From positions 310,001 to 374,000 of the forward strand of contig NAJO01000009.1 in NCBI GenBank assembly GCA_002077065.1: a stretch of DNA of 64,000 bases, given 5' to 3'. This DNA is from Cryoendolithus antarcticus (lineage: Eukaryota > Ascomycota > Dothideomycetes > Cladosporiales > Cladosporiaceae). Numbering within the stretch: the stretch's first letter is position 1; each line of letters starts with the position of its first letter. Positions 21,229 to 31,672 of this stretch are shown here, piece by piece. A program made the translations under genes and the position numbers. The notes beneath the pieces are model-generated. The model searched no databases and had not been told where the DNA came from. It was given only the letters and a program-made list of their open reading frames with translations.

Positions 21229-22185
21229 TCAGAACCCATCCACAATCCCCTCCGCCTTCTCCTTCGCCAGCCTCTTCTCATGAACATCCCACCACCACTG
21301 AAACGTCTCCTCCCTCCCCTCCTTCGCCTTGTCCTCCCTACTCTCATCCCACGGCTTCGGACTCAAGATATAATGGATGTTCTTCACCTTGTCATCCCTC
21401 CAAATCTCGCTATGCACGTTCTTCCACCTCAACGTCTTCAACGCGTTGTAGATATACGGTATACCCACCCACCTTCCGTTGAACAGATCCCCAAGTAATG
21501 ACTGATCGCTGAACTCATACGAATCCGTAATATCCGAATTCAGCGCCTCAGCAATCAAATCATAAGTCGCCTGACTCGGATTCACGACCTGCAACCCCCC
21601 ATTCGGCATCCCCAACCCAGCACTCGACTTCGCGCCCTCCCGCTGCGCCGTCTCCGGATCCCCATGCTGGCTAGTAAACGCGCAATTCTCCGGCGTCCAG
21701 TCTGCAGGGTAATGTGGCTTCTTGAGCGGATTACAAACACACGCGTGACTCGCAGCGAAGACCCGCTTCCCCTTGCCCTCTAGCTCCGGCGCGTCGAGCT
21801 CGATTTCCATTAGCTCGTCCATGTTCTGCAGGCAGAGCATGTCGCTGTCGAGCTGCACGACGCGGTCATATTCGACGAGGCTGAAAGGCGTGAGTTTTGA
21901 CCAGCAGTCGTAGAAGCGGGGATCGTTGGTGAAGTCTTTGGGGGTTTTGGGGAGGAGGTAGGGGATGCGCTTCTTGGGTATGCTGCGGGCATCGAGGGCG
22001 GCGTGGCCCTCGGCGGGGAAGGTGTCGGTGTAGAGCGCTACGAGGGGGTATTTTGAGCCGGACGCTTTGAGGGAGTAGTCGAGGGTCAAGAGGCCGGACA
22101 GATACTTGTCGTTGGTAATGAGTGTGCTCCACACCTTCGCGGAGTCTACGACACGCTTGGGGGAGGGGTTTGCTTCGGAGGTCAT
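21229..22185 (-). CDS. Glycosyltransferase family 8 (glycogenin/galactinol synthase-like)
   Basis: Single exon, 318 residues. N-terminal AKVWSTLITNDKYLSGLLTL is the usual opening of GT8 enzymes. The metal/nucleotide-sugar binding DxD is in VVQLDSDMLCLQNMDEL. Further family blocks are the NGGLQVVNPS segment, the FSDQSLLGDLF segment and a C-terminal HYILSPKPWD with the second metal-ligand His. GT8 enzymes transfer glucose or galactose from UDP-sugars with retention. It lacks the C-terminal glycogen-synthase binding tail of glycogenin and is close in size to fungal galactinol-synthase-like proteins. Acceptor is unknown; no signal peptide, so cytosolic. Confidence 0.88.
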   Translation of the reverse strand: MTSEANPSPKRVVDSAKVWSTLITNDKYLSGLLTLDYSLKASGSKYPLVALYTDTFPAEGHAALDARSIPKKRIPYLLPKTPKDFTNDPRFYDCWSKLTPFSLVEYDRVVQLDSDMLCLQNMDELMEIELDAPELEGKGKRVFAASHACVCNPLKKPHYPADWTPENCAFTSQHGDPETAQREGAKSSAGLGMPNGGLQVVNPSQATYDLIAEALNSDITDSYEFSDQSLLGDLFNGRWVGIPYIYNALKTLRWKNVHSEIWRDDKVKNIHYILSPKPWDESREDKAKEGREETFQWWWDVHEKRLAKEKAEGIVDGF

Positions 22186-22525
22186 GGTTATGGGTGCAGG
22201 ATGACGGAGAAGGAGGGTTCGGTGGGGATCACTGAGCTAGAGGATGAGAGACAATATCAAATGCTGAATTGAGCCCAAGGGCATGCGCTCACATGTCACG
22301 CTCCACCAGATCTTCCCTTCCACCCCACCCAAAAAGTCACTTTTCCTCGCTAATCTCAGCACGTGGCGCCAGGATCTCATGACATCACTACCTTCGAATC
22401 GCGGACTTCGGGCCTACAAATCAGTATCACCGAGTCCATCTCGACCGTCTCGAGCGTGAAGACGTCTTTGATCTGGTCTGCGATATGATCAGACGTCGGT
22501 GTTCTATCCATCACATCGCCCCTTG
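22186..22525. other. Divergent promoter region
   Basis: 340 bp between the GT8 gene (-) and the mitochondrial carrier gene (+). No ORF or repeat is supported. It should contain both promoters. Confidence 0.5.
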
Positions 22526-23592
22526 ATGTCTGTCCAAGATGTCAGCACCATTCCCACGCTGGCAGAAAGCCCCGTCACGGACACCAAAGCCGCCATAGTG
22601 AAGGGCGAACCAGTTCGAAAGAACTATGCCGGGTTCGTGGCGGGAGTGTTCTCAGGGATCGCGAAGTTGAGCGTTGGGTAGATTCACACTCATCCTCCGC
22701 TACCCCCCAGACTCTTACTGACGACCTATCCAGCCATCCCTTCGACACGATCAAAGTCCGTCTACAGACTTCAACCAAAACCCAATTCCATGGCCCGCTC
22801 GACTGCCTCCTCCAGACCCTCCGCAAGGAAGGTCCCTCTGGTCTTTATAAAGGCGCCACACCCCCATTAGTAGGCTGGATGCTAATGGACAGCCTAATGC
22901 TCGGCTCCCTAACGCTCTACCGCCGTCTCCTAAACGAAAACATCTACCAACCCTACCGGCTCTCCCAAATCGCCTCAATTTGGAAAGGCCGTGAAGCTGA
23001 GCGCGATCGGCTACCGGTTCTGGGCCATGGTTTCGCGGGCGTAGCGGCAGGCTGGACGGTGAGTTTCATCGCGGCGCCGATTGAGCATGTCAAGGCGAGG
23101 CTGCAGGTGCAGTATGCGAAGTCTAAGTCCGCGAGGTTATACACTGGCCCGCTGGACTGTACGGCAAAAGTGTATCGGGGCTTTGGACTACCTGGCTTAT
23201 GGCACGGGTTGAGCGCTACGTTGTTGTTCAGGACGTTCTTCTTCTTCTGGTGGGGCTCCTACGACTTGTTCACACGCACGTTGCAGAGTCATACGAGTCT
23301 CAGCACGCCTGCGGTGAATTTCTGGGCTGGAGGATTGTCTGCGCAGATCTTCTGGCTTACGGCGTACCCGAGTGATGTCGTCAAGCAGCGGATCATGGTC
23401 GACGAGCTTGGGCAGGGCAGGAAGTATGCGCGCTGGCGAGACGCCGCGAAAGCTGTGTATCGCGAGGGAGGCGCGAAGGGGTATTGGAGGGGTTTCGTGC
23501 CGTGTTTCCTTCGAGCGTTTCCAGCGAATGCTGTGGCGCTTGTGGCGTTTGAGGGGGTCATGAGAGGGTTCGACGGCAAGAGTATGTCATGA
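22526..23592 (+). CDS. Mitochondrial carrier family (SLC25) protein
   Basis: Inner-membrane metabolite carrier. Exons 22526-22677 and 22734-23592 flank a 56-nt intron (donor GTAGAT, branch CTGAC, acceptor ATCCAG). All three signature repeats are present: HPFDTIKVRLQ, PIEHVKARLQVQ and PSDVVKQRIM. Each is followed by its GxxGLYKG/GLPGLWHG/GAKGYWRG block. 336 residues, slightly long because of a ~40-residue N-terminal tail. The ATG is at 22526; upstream frame is GTG only. The repeat signatures resemble the carnitine/amino-acid carrier branch (Crc1, Ymc1, Ort1), but the substrate cannot be assigned from sequence alone. Confidence 0.9.
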
Positions 23593-23700
23593 TAGAATAT
23601 AGACGGGGATGTGACTGTAATGTATGTACTAGATACCCCACTTCATGTACTCAGATGGTATGATATGGTTCTCGATGCTGGGCAGTCATAGTCATGTCCA

Positions 23701-24852
23701 TCAGTCCTCCTCACTGATATCCTCATCGCTCTCCACCGCTCTCGCAGCGCTCTCAGCTTCCTCCTCAAAGGCTCGAGCAAGCTCCCTCTCCATGTCGTCC
23801 TCTCCATCCGCATCCGCTTGCCCTTCCTTCTCTGCCACACCCTTCACCGGACTCCCCAGCTCCAACATCTCCACATCCCCATCTTCCTCCCCTTCCTCGA
23901 CAGCCACAGCCGGACTCGCCTCCCGAGAACTCATAGCCTCATGTAGACTGATCGGCCCTTTGCTCTTGGGCAATGCATCGAAAGCTCCCGACAACGCAAG
24001 ATGCATAGAAGACTGCGGCTTCGAGCTTCCGCGCGGGTTCTCTATGATGAGCTCCCCATCATCGGACTCATCATCCTGAGCTGGGTAACGAAGAGAAGCC
24101 TTGCGATCTAAGCGGACTGAGGGCACGGGCTGGCATGAGGAGGACTGCGGGCCGAATTTGGGACGTTTGGTAGTCGTTGGCTTGGGGGTTGACGAGGATT
24201 GGGCTTTGCGTTTGAGGGGTTGAGGCTTAGAGGCTGCGGTTAGGTGGGAAGATCGGGGTGTTGAGCTCAGGTGAGGTGAGGATTGAAGGTGCGGAGTGCT
24301 TCTGCTGGCGGCTCCGTTGGGCTTGCCTGTGGTACTTGGGTGGAGTGGTTCTGTGAGGTAATGGCGGAAGTCGAAGGGGTTACTGGGGTCGATCTGATCG
24401 TCGCTATCGCCATTGACGTGGTCATGCTCGGGAGTACTATCATCCGCAGCAATGTGTGCATACCGCCGCTCCAACTTCGCAGCATCGCTCTCGTCCGGCG
24501 TCTTGACCAGATTCAAGCTCTGCACTTCCTCCACTCGCTCCAGCACCGCTTCTTTCCCATCACCACCACCGAGCACTAGCACGTATAAATCTTCCTCCTC
24601 TCTGCTTTCACCCGCATATCGCCAGGTCTTTGCTCCTTCGCTGAGTTCCAAAGTTGATGAAGGTCTAGCAGAGCTGCCAGAGGACAGCTTGGAGTTGACA
24701 TTAGACGAGCTCAATAAGTCTGGCTTGTAATTAAAGCGAATGCATCGCCGTTTCGCTGTGCTGGACTCTGTCCGTAAGCTCGATCCCAAGCGGATGGAGT
24801 AGCTGCCATTGGCGGTGAGGTCGATCGACGGAGAGACGACTGCGGCGGCCAT
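23701..24852 (-). CDS. ELL-associated factor (EAF)-like transcription elongation protein
   Basis: Single exon, 383 residues. Residues ~10-110 fit the EAF N-terminal domain: GSYSIRLGSSLRT, then RRCIRFNYKPDLL, and later WRYAGESREEEDLYVLVL. EAF proteins partner ELL to stimulate RNA polymerase II elongation in the nucleus. The remainder is Ser/Pro-rich and acidic, with a basic patch PLKRKAQSSSTPKP likely to be a nuclear localisation signal and an Asp/Glu-rich tail. This fits the family plan of a folded N-terminus and a disordered transactivating tail. A member by motif; no other function suggests itself. Confidence 0.75.
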   Translation of the reverse strand: MAAAVVSPSIDLTANGSYSIRLGSSLRTESSTAKRRCIRFNYKPDLLSSSNVNSKLSSGSSARPSSTLELSEGAKTWRYAGESREEEDLYVLVLGGGDGKEAVLERVEEVQSLNLVKTPDESDAAKLERRYAHIAADDSTPEHDHVNGDSDDQIDPSNPFDFRHYLTEPLHPSTTGKPNGAASRSTPHLQSSPHLSSTPRSSHLTAASKPQPLKRKAQSSSTPKPTTTKRPKFGPQSSSCQPVPSVRLDRKASLRYPAQDDESDDGELIIENPRGSSKPQSSMHLALSGAFDALPKSKGPISLHEAMSSREASPAVAVEEGEEDGDVEMLELGSPVKGVAEKEGQADADGEDDMERELARAFEEEAESAARAVESDEDISEED

Positions 24853-25062
24853 GTTGTCAGATTACTCGACTGTGGAGAGGACGGGGTGAGAAGCCTTTAC
24901 ATCCGCTACATGGGTTGCAGAAGAGGGAGATGCTGCCTCAGTGCCCACGAACAAAGGCGACCTGCTTGCTGTCTTACGCTAGACATCAGGCTTGAACCCT
25001 GTCAGCTCGAGATTGGATCACGGCTCCGCATATCGGCACGGCTGAAGCCGAGCCTTAATTCC

Positions 25063-26595
25063 CTACGAAGTTGCCTTTCCTCCAAGGAAACCTCTCCGCC
25101 CTCTGTAGCAATCATACAAGTATACCGCCTCCGCCACACTCTTCCTAGTCCGCCAGCCCTGCTTTTCACTGCCGAAAAGCAGCACATCCGCCGCATCGCC
25201 TACCCTGATCCCTCCTTCTCGCATCTCAGCTTCCTTTCTTCCCTTCTCAGCTTCGCCGCCAAATCCAATGGCAGCTTTTGCTCGCGTGCTCACACACGCA
25301 TACAACACCTCCGCATCCTCCACCGTACCTGCCGAGTAAATCCCCACACCTTGACTGGCCAGCGAGAGGGGATCGCAGGAGCCTTGTGGCGTGAAGGCGT
25401 TGCCGACGTTGTTCACGCCTAGGCAGGCATTCAGTCCATGCTCTCGGATCATAGAGATGACGTCCAGAGTCCCTCGTGTGCATTCAGCTGTGCGTAGCAT
25501 GTACAGATCACTTGTTGGCAGACCGACGAAATGTAGCGGTAGGTCGCCGATTGCCTTCTTCAGGTCGATCCATTCTTGGGTTGAGAAGAGGGTAAGTCGG
25601 GTCGCGTGACCGATCACGATAGTCTTATCTGTCATCTTCTCCGTCCAGTGGGCCGCGTGAAGTGTCGCGACGACGTGATGGATCAGCGGCTCTTGCGAAG
25701 GATCGAGGTTGTAGTCCAGATGAAAGTCCAAATGCTTGTCAAGCTCCACACTCAGATCCACCATCCACTCCACATTTCTTCTCGCCTTCTCATCATCAGC
25801 TTCAACATACGGCGTACTACCCAATACCTCGACCTCGGGGTTCGCAGCAGCTTCCCGCATCAAGGCACGGATCTTCTCCGCCTCGGGGTCATGGAACTCT
25901 GCCTCCTCGCTCCAGGCATTGGTCTTCGAGTCCGAGAATAGTGGGAGCTGGGCGAAGGCGCAGATCTGCACTCTCATTCTGCCTTGCCCTTCAGCCTGCG
26001 TTTTCAACTCAAGACCGGCTTCGAGACACTTCAGCCCTACAATCGCGTCCACCTCGACGAACGCGCGCATGTGCGTCACGCCTGCTGCGACACTCTCGTC
26101 GATCACCCATTGCCCTCGCTCTAGCAGATCTTCGCTAGTGAAGGCTGCTTTCGCCAGGTTCGTAACATGCAAAGCCTCTGCAAATGTGCCTTCCTTGATC
26201 TGGTGCTTGGAGTGCAGAGGGTGGGAGAGCAGGTAGGCTTTGTCGATGTGGATGTGCGGATGGCAGAGGGAGGGCGCTAGGAGGGCGCCGTTGCCATACT
26301 TTTGATTTGCGAAGACCAGCATGGCAATGTCGGAGTCGTGGGCGCCAATGTGGGTGATTTTGCCGGTGTTGGGATTCAGAGTCACGTCGTGGGTGCCTGG
26401 CTGGGAGGGGAGAGAGACATTGCGGATCAGGATGGAGAGGGAGGTTGAGGGTGGAGGGTGAGGGGGAGGGGCGGAAGATTGCGTGGCGAGTGCTTGGGGA
26501 TTGGGGGCAAATTGTGGGTTGGCGTCGGGAGACTGCATCTGGGCGAGCTCGGCGTCGAGATCGATGCCGTGGGTGGCGAGGAAGGCTTGGGCCAT
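25063..26595 (-). CDS. Amidohydrolase superfamily protein, cytosine deaminase-like
   Basis: Single exon, 510 residues from the ATG at 26595. An N-terminal Pro/Gln-rich leader of ~45 residues precedes a beta-strand domain. The metal-binding HPHIHIDKAYL (HxH) follows, as in cytosine deaminase CodA-type enzymes. Later blocks GVTHMRAFVEVD, LDFHLDYNLD and IVIGHATRLT provide the expected metal and catalytic His/Asp positions. NNVGNAFTPQGSCDPL near the C-terminus is the CodA-like final metal Asp region. It probably deaminates or hydrolyses a small cyclic substrate; which one is not evident. No signal peptide. Confidence 0.82.
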   Translation of the reverse strand: MAQAFLATHGIDLDAELAQMQSPDANPQFAPNPQALATQSSAPPPHPPPSTSLSILIRNVSLPSQPGTHDVTLNPNTGKITHIGAHDSDIAMLVFANQKYGNGALLAPSLCHPHIHIDKAYLLSHPLHSKHQIKEGTFAEALHVTNLAKAAFTSEDLLERGQWVIDESVAAGVTHMRAFVEVDAIVGLKCLEAGLELKTQAEGQGRMRVQICAFAQLPLFSDSKTNAWSEEAEFHDPEAEKIRALMREAAANPEVEVLGSTPYVEADDEKARRNVEWMVDLSVELDKHLDFHLDYNLDPSQEPLIHHVVATLHAAHWTEKMTDKTIVIGHATRLTLFSTQEWIDLKKAIGDLPLHFVGLPTSDLYMLRTAECTRGTLDVISMIREHGLNACLGVNNVGNAFTPQGSCDPLSLASQGVGIYSAGTVEDAEVLYACVSTRAKAAIGFGGEAEKGRKEAEMREGGIRVGDAADVLLFGSEKQGWRTRKSVAEAVYLYDCYRGRRGFLGGKATS

Positions 26596-27459
26596 GGATG
26601 GGATCAATCTCGTGGCTGTGAACTAGTTGCCTGGAGCGAAGAAGGCTCGGAGATTGAACAGAACGCCGCGCAGTACCCGGTCCAGAGCCTTGGGGTTGCC
26701 GCCTGCAGTGCAGCTCTTCGCGTCACTCGGGACCTGTCCAATCCGGCACGCTGAAATCTGTCGTCGTCGCAGGAGCTTGCAGAGTCGGGCGGAGATCAAG
26801 AAGAGACACAGAGGGGATATCAATATACTTGCGTGAAAGGAAAGATGGGATCAACCTGCCTTTACGGTGGGAGATGCAATGACATAGCTTCTAGTTGTCC
26901 GAAGTCGTTCTCCTCGACCCATCAGGCTTCATCACGGTCAGGTCGAGTATGTAAGGTCGAGACCTTACGACAGGCCACACTACCCTACACCACAATGCTT
27001 CATCAACCTTACGTAGTCGCGGTTGTAGGTGAGAAGGCGATCTGATGCGATGTGCAATGGTAGTACAGGTCGATTTCTGGTACCTCGACCGGTCTGCCCC
27101 TCCATCCACACCCCCTTTGCCTTTAGCGAGCGCATTGGCCGCATCCATCATCCCCGGCCACGCGACGCGACTTCACTGCATCGTCATTGGCAATTGTCTG
27201 TCAGTCTGTCAGTGTTATCATCACTGTTTGTTGTCGCATCTCATCAGCTTCCATCCGACATCGCGCTGATCTGCCTCACGCTTGACGTGCCTAACACACT
27301 AGATCACGCTTGGCGCCGCACAACCCGACCAGCAGCGGAAGGGCAGCAAGCACAATGCAGAACTACCGCCAACAGCCTCCCACCAGGCGAGGTATGTCTT
27401 GCACTTGTCCCACTCATAGATCATACTCTTAGCATCATCACTCGCGAGTCACATACACC
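26596..27459. other. Divergent intergenic region with upstream ORF
   Basis: 864 bp between the amidohydrolase (-) and the SWIB-domain gene (+). At 27355 an ATG opens MQNYRQQPPTRR, followed at 27392 by a strong donor GTATGT. None of the acceptors before 27460 joins it in frame to the main ORF. This therefore looks like a 5'UTR intron plus short uORF rather than the true N-terminus. Confidence 0.45.
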
Positions 27460-29009
27460 ATGCAGCGCAATCCCAACTCGGCCGCCGGCCACAAGCGCAA
27501 GATCTCCTACGCCGACCTCGCGCTAACATACAATGCAGCTGGGCCACTTCCACAGCCCCATCCCAATCCACAACAACAGGCTGCCATTACTGCCGCGCAG
27601 CTCCAGGCACAGCAGCTCGAGGAAGTGCGACGGAGAGACTTGGCGCGACGACAGAGCAGGAAACCCACCGATCGCGACATCCCCGATGATGTCGCTGATG
27701 CGATCGTCGGCGATGGAGTGCAGCGGTACAAGCGCTTGCGCGAGGTTGAGAGGCGATTGGATGCTGTGATGATGCGCAAGCGGCTGGATGTGAAGGACAA
27801 CGCGCAGCGGGAGTATGCCAAACGCGAGGGTACGCTGAGACTGTGGATCAGCAACACAGTGGAGGGTCAGCCGTGGCAGGTCATTGAAGATGGGACTGGT
27901 GTGGATGGCGATGGGCTGTTCGAGCTCGGCGACAACAGCCAGGCGACATTCCGGGTCAAGATCGAGGGACGACTACTGGACGATACGGATGAGGATGAGC
28001 CCAGCCCGGAAAAGCGACCACGGCTGAGTGACTTCTTCAAGGCCATCACAATCGACTTCGACCGGAATCCAGCGCTCATGCCCGATGGCTTCTCCCAGAT
28101 CGAGTGGCGGAAACAGCAGGCGCCTACACAGGCTCAGCCGAATCCGGCCTATGATCCCAACAGTCCGGAGAACAGCTTTGACTGTCTCGAGTTTGAGCGC
28201 AAGGGCGATGAGAATGTGAATGTCACCATCAATCTTACACGAGACACGGAGCGTGAGCGGTACAAGCTTAGCCCTGGACTCGCCGAGATTCTGGACACTG
28301 AAGAGGACGACATGTTAGGTACAGTGCAAGGGATCTGGGAGTACGCCCGAGCTATGCACCTGCAAGAAGACGACGACAAGCGGACGATCGTCTGCGACGA
28401 GCCACTTCGTCGGGTAAGTGCTGATGAACTATGCAAGCTGCACTGCAAGACACTAACACAGCCCAGCTCTTCAATCAAGACCGCCTCTCCTTCCCCTACC
28501 TCCCCGACATCCTGCAACCCCACCTAAAACCCCTTCCGCCTCTAAAGCTCCCCTACACAATCCGCGTCGACAAATCCTACATCTCCCCCTCCGACCCTAC
28601 CGCGCCCTCCCAACGCACGATCTACGACCTGACCGTGCCCCTCCCAAACCCCACAGCCCACCACATAACCCGCTACGCCACCTCCAAAACGCACCTCACC
28701 TCCCTCAGCACCATCATACACACCGACGATAACCTCGCGCTGCTAGTGCAGAAGCTGCACGCTACGAATGCGAAGCGGAAGTTTTATGAGAATTTGGCAA
28801 AGGATCCGAGGGGTTTCGTGGGGAGGTGGGTGGGCAGTCAGAAAAGGGATCTGGAGGTCATTCTTGCTGAGGCTGGACGGGCTGGGGGTGGTGGGGAGGA
28901 AGGGCAAGGAGAGGAGTGGAGAAAGGGTGGAGAGGGAGGCGTTTGGGGGAGTGTGCTTGCTAGGGAGAGTGTGGGGCTTTGGTGTGCTAGGCAGGGTAAG
29001 GTAAATTGA
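27460..29009 (+). CDS. SWI/SNF-RSC chromatin remodelling subunit with SWIB domain (Rsc6/Snf12/SMARCD-like)
   Basis: Exons 27460-28413 and 28467-29009; the 53-nt intron (donor GTAAGT, branch CTAAC) uses the CAG at 28464-28466 to keep frame. 498 residues. The helix DIPDDVADAIVGDGVQRYKR and the following LREVERRLDAVMMRKRLD are the characteristic N-terminal part of SMARCD proteins. A SWIB/MDM2-like domain spans residues ~265-340: YKLSPGLAEIL, then GIWEYARAMHLQEDDD and CDEPLRRLFNQDRLSFPYL. These subunits bridge core and accessory parts of nuclear ATP-dependent remodelers. The Gln-rich N-terminus is normal. Gly/Glu-rich sequence fills the C-terminus. Confidence 0.88.
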
Positions 29010-29542
29010 GGGAAAGACTATGATCGGCAGGGTGTTAAGCTGCCAGGGCTCAGGGGGATCAAGCATCGGCGTTTATATGCTCGAGGACGGAGACGATACC
29101 CACTACGCCCAGTGAGCGGATCTGGAGATCTGGCGAAGTGGCAAATGCTTAGCAGTAAGATCTTCATTCATCTCATTCAGCCCGCTGGCAGGTCGTGAGT
29201 CCTACGGCTTGTTTCCTTCCTCATCTCGATCCTACAGTCACCCACTTCACCTCCCTCAGTCGCTCCTTCCTCATATACCTTGCCTTCTCGCGCCTCACTA
29301 TTCCGCAGATCACAACAAAGCCCGCGCGCTGCCACGATCTTCCGACTTTCACATGCACTTCATCTTCCTCGTGCCCCTGACTTTGCTCGCCATCTGGATC
29401 ACCTCTTATCAAATACGGCAGCTCGCAAATCACGTCCTCCACCACCACCGCATTCCCAACGCCGCCGTCGTAGTTCCCAACGACGTGGTGTTCCCAACAA
29501 TCACCATCTACGACCACCCACCACTCCCCACTAACCATAACC
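29010..29542. other. Intergenic region, partly covered by an overlapping ORF
   Basis: 533 bp between the SWIB gene and the next + strand gene. An ORF starting at the ATG at 29353 runs into the downstream gene in another frame and is listed separately. Otherwise there is no recognisable element. Confidence 0.4.
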
Positions 29543-29793
29543 ATGGCGAAAGCGAAGCCGAAGCCACCGCGCTCGGTGAAAGCCAGCACTCCCAAGATGA
29601 CATCTGCACCACTTGCCACGAGCAAGCCGCGCGCCGACGGCGGCACTGGTGTCGCTACAGCGATCCGCCGGGGTATGAAGGCTGGCATCGATGCCGCTAC
29701 CACAACCCCTTTGTCGACAGCGAGGGATCCGAGCGGGATGGAGAGCGGTGTAAGGACGGTCAGGCGTGTAGAGAAGCAAGGTGGCATGCGTAG
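29353..29793 (+). CDS. Possible small membrane-anchored protein overlapping the next gene
   Basis: ORF of 146 residues. It starts MHFIFLVPLTLLAIWITSYQ, which reads as a signal anchor or transmembrane helix. It continues with a His/Pro-rich stretch, a CTTCHEQ motif and further Cys/His (HWCRYSDPP, WHRCRYHNPF). It overlaps the start of the ORF at 29543 by 250 nt in a different frame. Only one of the two frames is likely to be coding in the overlap, and I favour the longer gene. The N-terminal hydrophobic segment lies outside the overlap. It could be a uORF or chance. Confidence 0.2.
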   Translation: MHFIFLVPLTLLAIWITSYQIRQLANHVLHHHRIPNAAVVVPNDVVFPTITIYDHPPLPTNHNHGESEAEATALGESQHSQDDICTTCHEQAARRRRHWCRYSDPPGYEGWHRCRYHNPFVDSEGSERDGERCKDGQACREARWHA

Positions 29794-31132
29794 AGATGGG
29801 GATGCGGAGGGGTTTTTGGGGGCGTTGCATGGGCAGTTTGCGGGGCGGGGGGATGAGCTGTCGGGTGGCTTCCTGGCGAGACTGTGCGACTCGTATAATA
29901 CGGGGACTCTGGACGAGCGTGGGCTTCATGTGGGGCTTTTAAGGCTGCTGATCAATACTGAGGGGATGCATTTACTTGAGCAGTTCAGGGGTTTGCTGCC
30001 TGCGAGCTGGAAGGCGACGGATCTGAGTTGGTTGGAGTGCGCGGTGGTGGAGGATTGCGCGTGGCAGGCTAAGGTCGCGGGGATGGTTGTTGGGAGTGGG
30101 AGGGTGGTGATTAGGCCGTTCGTGAAGGTGGCGAAATTCACCGAGGACAACGATGTTGAAGACAAGATGGATATCGACGTGAAGAGCGATGGTGAAGACG
30201 TGGAGGTAAAGCAGGTGATTAGGAAGAAGAAGCGGCCGCTTGGTGGATACAGAGCTCAAAGTGTAAGCCACATTGTTGGCATCCTCGAAGAGCCAGAACC
30301 GGAGCAGGTTGCGCAAGCGCCTACTAAGAAGCTGCCACCTGCACCGAAAGCAACACCAAAGAAGCCTGCTCGCCGCGCACCTACCAAAGCCGCCGTCGTC
30401 ACGGCCCAGAACGACCGCTCGCCTTCGAGCATCTCGCCGGCACCGTCCTCCACTCCCTCGCCCCTATCAGCCAAGTCCGACTCGCCCTTCCACCCTACCG
30501 CGGCTTCGACGCCCTTGCCAGCTCCCAAGACGAAGCTCCGCAACCTCTCTATCCCCACACTCTCAGCCGACACTAAACCTGGAACTGGCTCAAACACAGC
30601 CATCGGCAAAATCTACCCAACCCGCCGCTCCATCCTCTCTGTAGCCAGCAAACCCTACACCCACACTCTCTGCGGCGCCTCGTTTCCCCACCCCTCCGAC
30701 GTCCGCCAGCATCACAACGGCAAAGTGGGCTCGAAGTCCTGTTGGGTTAAACACGGCAGTCCGGCGGGGAGGGACTGGGATGAGGATCCGAATTGTAAGG
30801 TAAGGATTGGAACCGGCGACGGGAAAGTGGAGGTCGAAGTTCTCAGAGGCGCGCGTGGGGAGAGGGAGGGACAGGAAGGATTTCGAGGATACCGGGTGAG
30901 GAGCTGGGGTGCTTGGGCCGCGCTTCTGGCTCCGAAGGATGACGGAGCCGTCGCGGATGCGAGTGAGGAAGTCGATGCGAGGACTGGGGTGGAAGGCGAT
31001 TATGGGGCTGAGGATCAACGGGAGTGCGACGAGCCCGTTGCGAAGAAGAGGAAGATGAGTAAGGAAGTTGTGGGTGGGGTGGGTGCTTGTGCGGAGAAGA
31101 TTGCTGCGCTGGGGCTGAGGGCGAGGAAGTGA
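29543..31132 (+). CDS. Uncharacterised protein with degenerate C2H2-like motif
   Basis: Single exon, 529 residues. A basic N-terminus (MAKAKPKPPRSVKASTPK) is followed by a folded-looking block, GFLARLCDSYNTGTLDERG through GRVVIRPFVKV (residues ~110-200). A long Ser/Pro/Ala-rich linker comes next. Then a segment with LCGASFPHPSDVRQHH and SCWVKHGSP resembles a zinc finger missing one Cys. The C-terminus has KKRKMSK, a likely nuclear signal. A nuclear role is plausible but not shown. The start could instead be the ATG of MESGVRTVRRVEKQGG, since the first ~70 residues overlap another ORF. Confidence 0.6.
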   Translation: MAKAKPKPPRSVKASTPKMTSAPLATSKPRADGGTGVATAIRRGMKAGIDAATTTPLSTARDPSGMESGVRTVRRVEKQGGMRRDGDAEGFLGALHGQFAGRGDELSGGFLARLCDSYNTGTLDERGLHVGLLRLLINTEGMHLLEQFRGLLPASWKATDLSWLECAVVEDCAWQAKVAGMVVGSGRVVIRPFVKVAKFTEDNDVEDKMDIDVKSDGEDVEVKQVIRKKKRPLGGYRAQSVSHIVGILEEPEPEQVAQAPTKKLPPAPKATPKKPARRAPTKAAVVTAQNDRSPSSISPAPSSTPSPLSAKSDSPFHPTAASTPLPAPKTKLRNLSIPTLSADTKPGTGSNTAIGKIYPTRRSILSVASKPYTHTLCGASFPHPSDVRQHHNGKVGSKSCWVKHGSPAGRDWDEDPNCKVRIGTGDGKVEVEVLRGARGEREGQEGFRGYRVRSWGAWAALLAPKDDGAVADASEEVDARTGVEGDYGAEDQRECDEPVAKKRKMSKEVVGGVGACAEKIAALGLRARK

Positions 31133-31672
31133 GGGTAGAGTATGGGGTCGCTCCGTGGTGTTTGGCGTGGCAGGGAGATTGCGAGGCTGTTGCACGTCAC
31201 CTCAAGGCTGTACTGGTGGACATGGAGAGAAAGTGCGGTGTTTTTGTGGCGTGGCCAGACAATTGTACGGGCAGGGCACGACACCACTGTAGTCTCTGGT
31301 ATCCAGACATGTTTGTGCAGCCGTGATGGCATTTTACCAGGCGCCGCGGCACATGTGGACGGTTCATTACGAAGTGAACCTAAAGATTTAAAGATAGTGC
31401 AGATCAACAGAAGATCACTCATGCGCACCAGTGAGACGTGAAAGGTAGTACGAAACATCAAAGCTTGGGTGACTGTTACATACACCCATTCCTCGGTCTA
31501 AACGCAGGGCTTTCCCCTACTGTGTCACCACAGCAGGTCTCTTTCCCTCATCAAGCGTCTAAGGCGTTGTAGCGATGATGTCCGCGAAGTGTATCTTTCT
31601 GTAGCATATGCGTATCATTTTAACCATCGGCCACTCGACACAGCCAATAGCTAGAATGACAACAAGCAACAT
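31133..31672. other. Intergenic, convergent 3' ends
   Basis: 540 bp between two genes that end toward each other. Small overlapping ORFs only; no RNA gene, repeat or conserved motif recognised. Confidence 0.45.
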
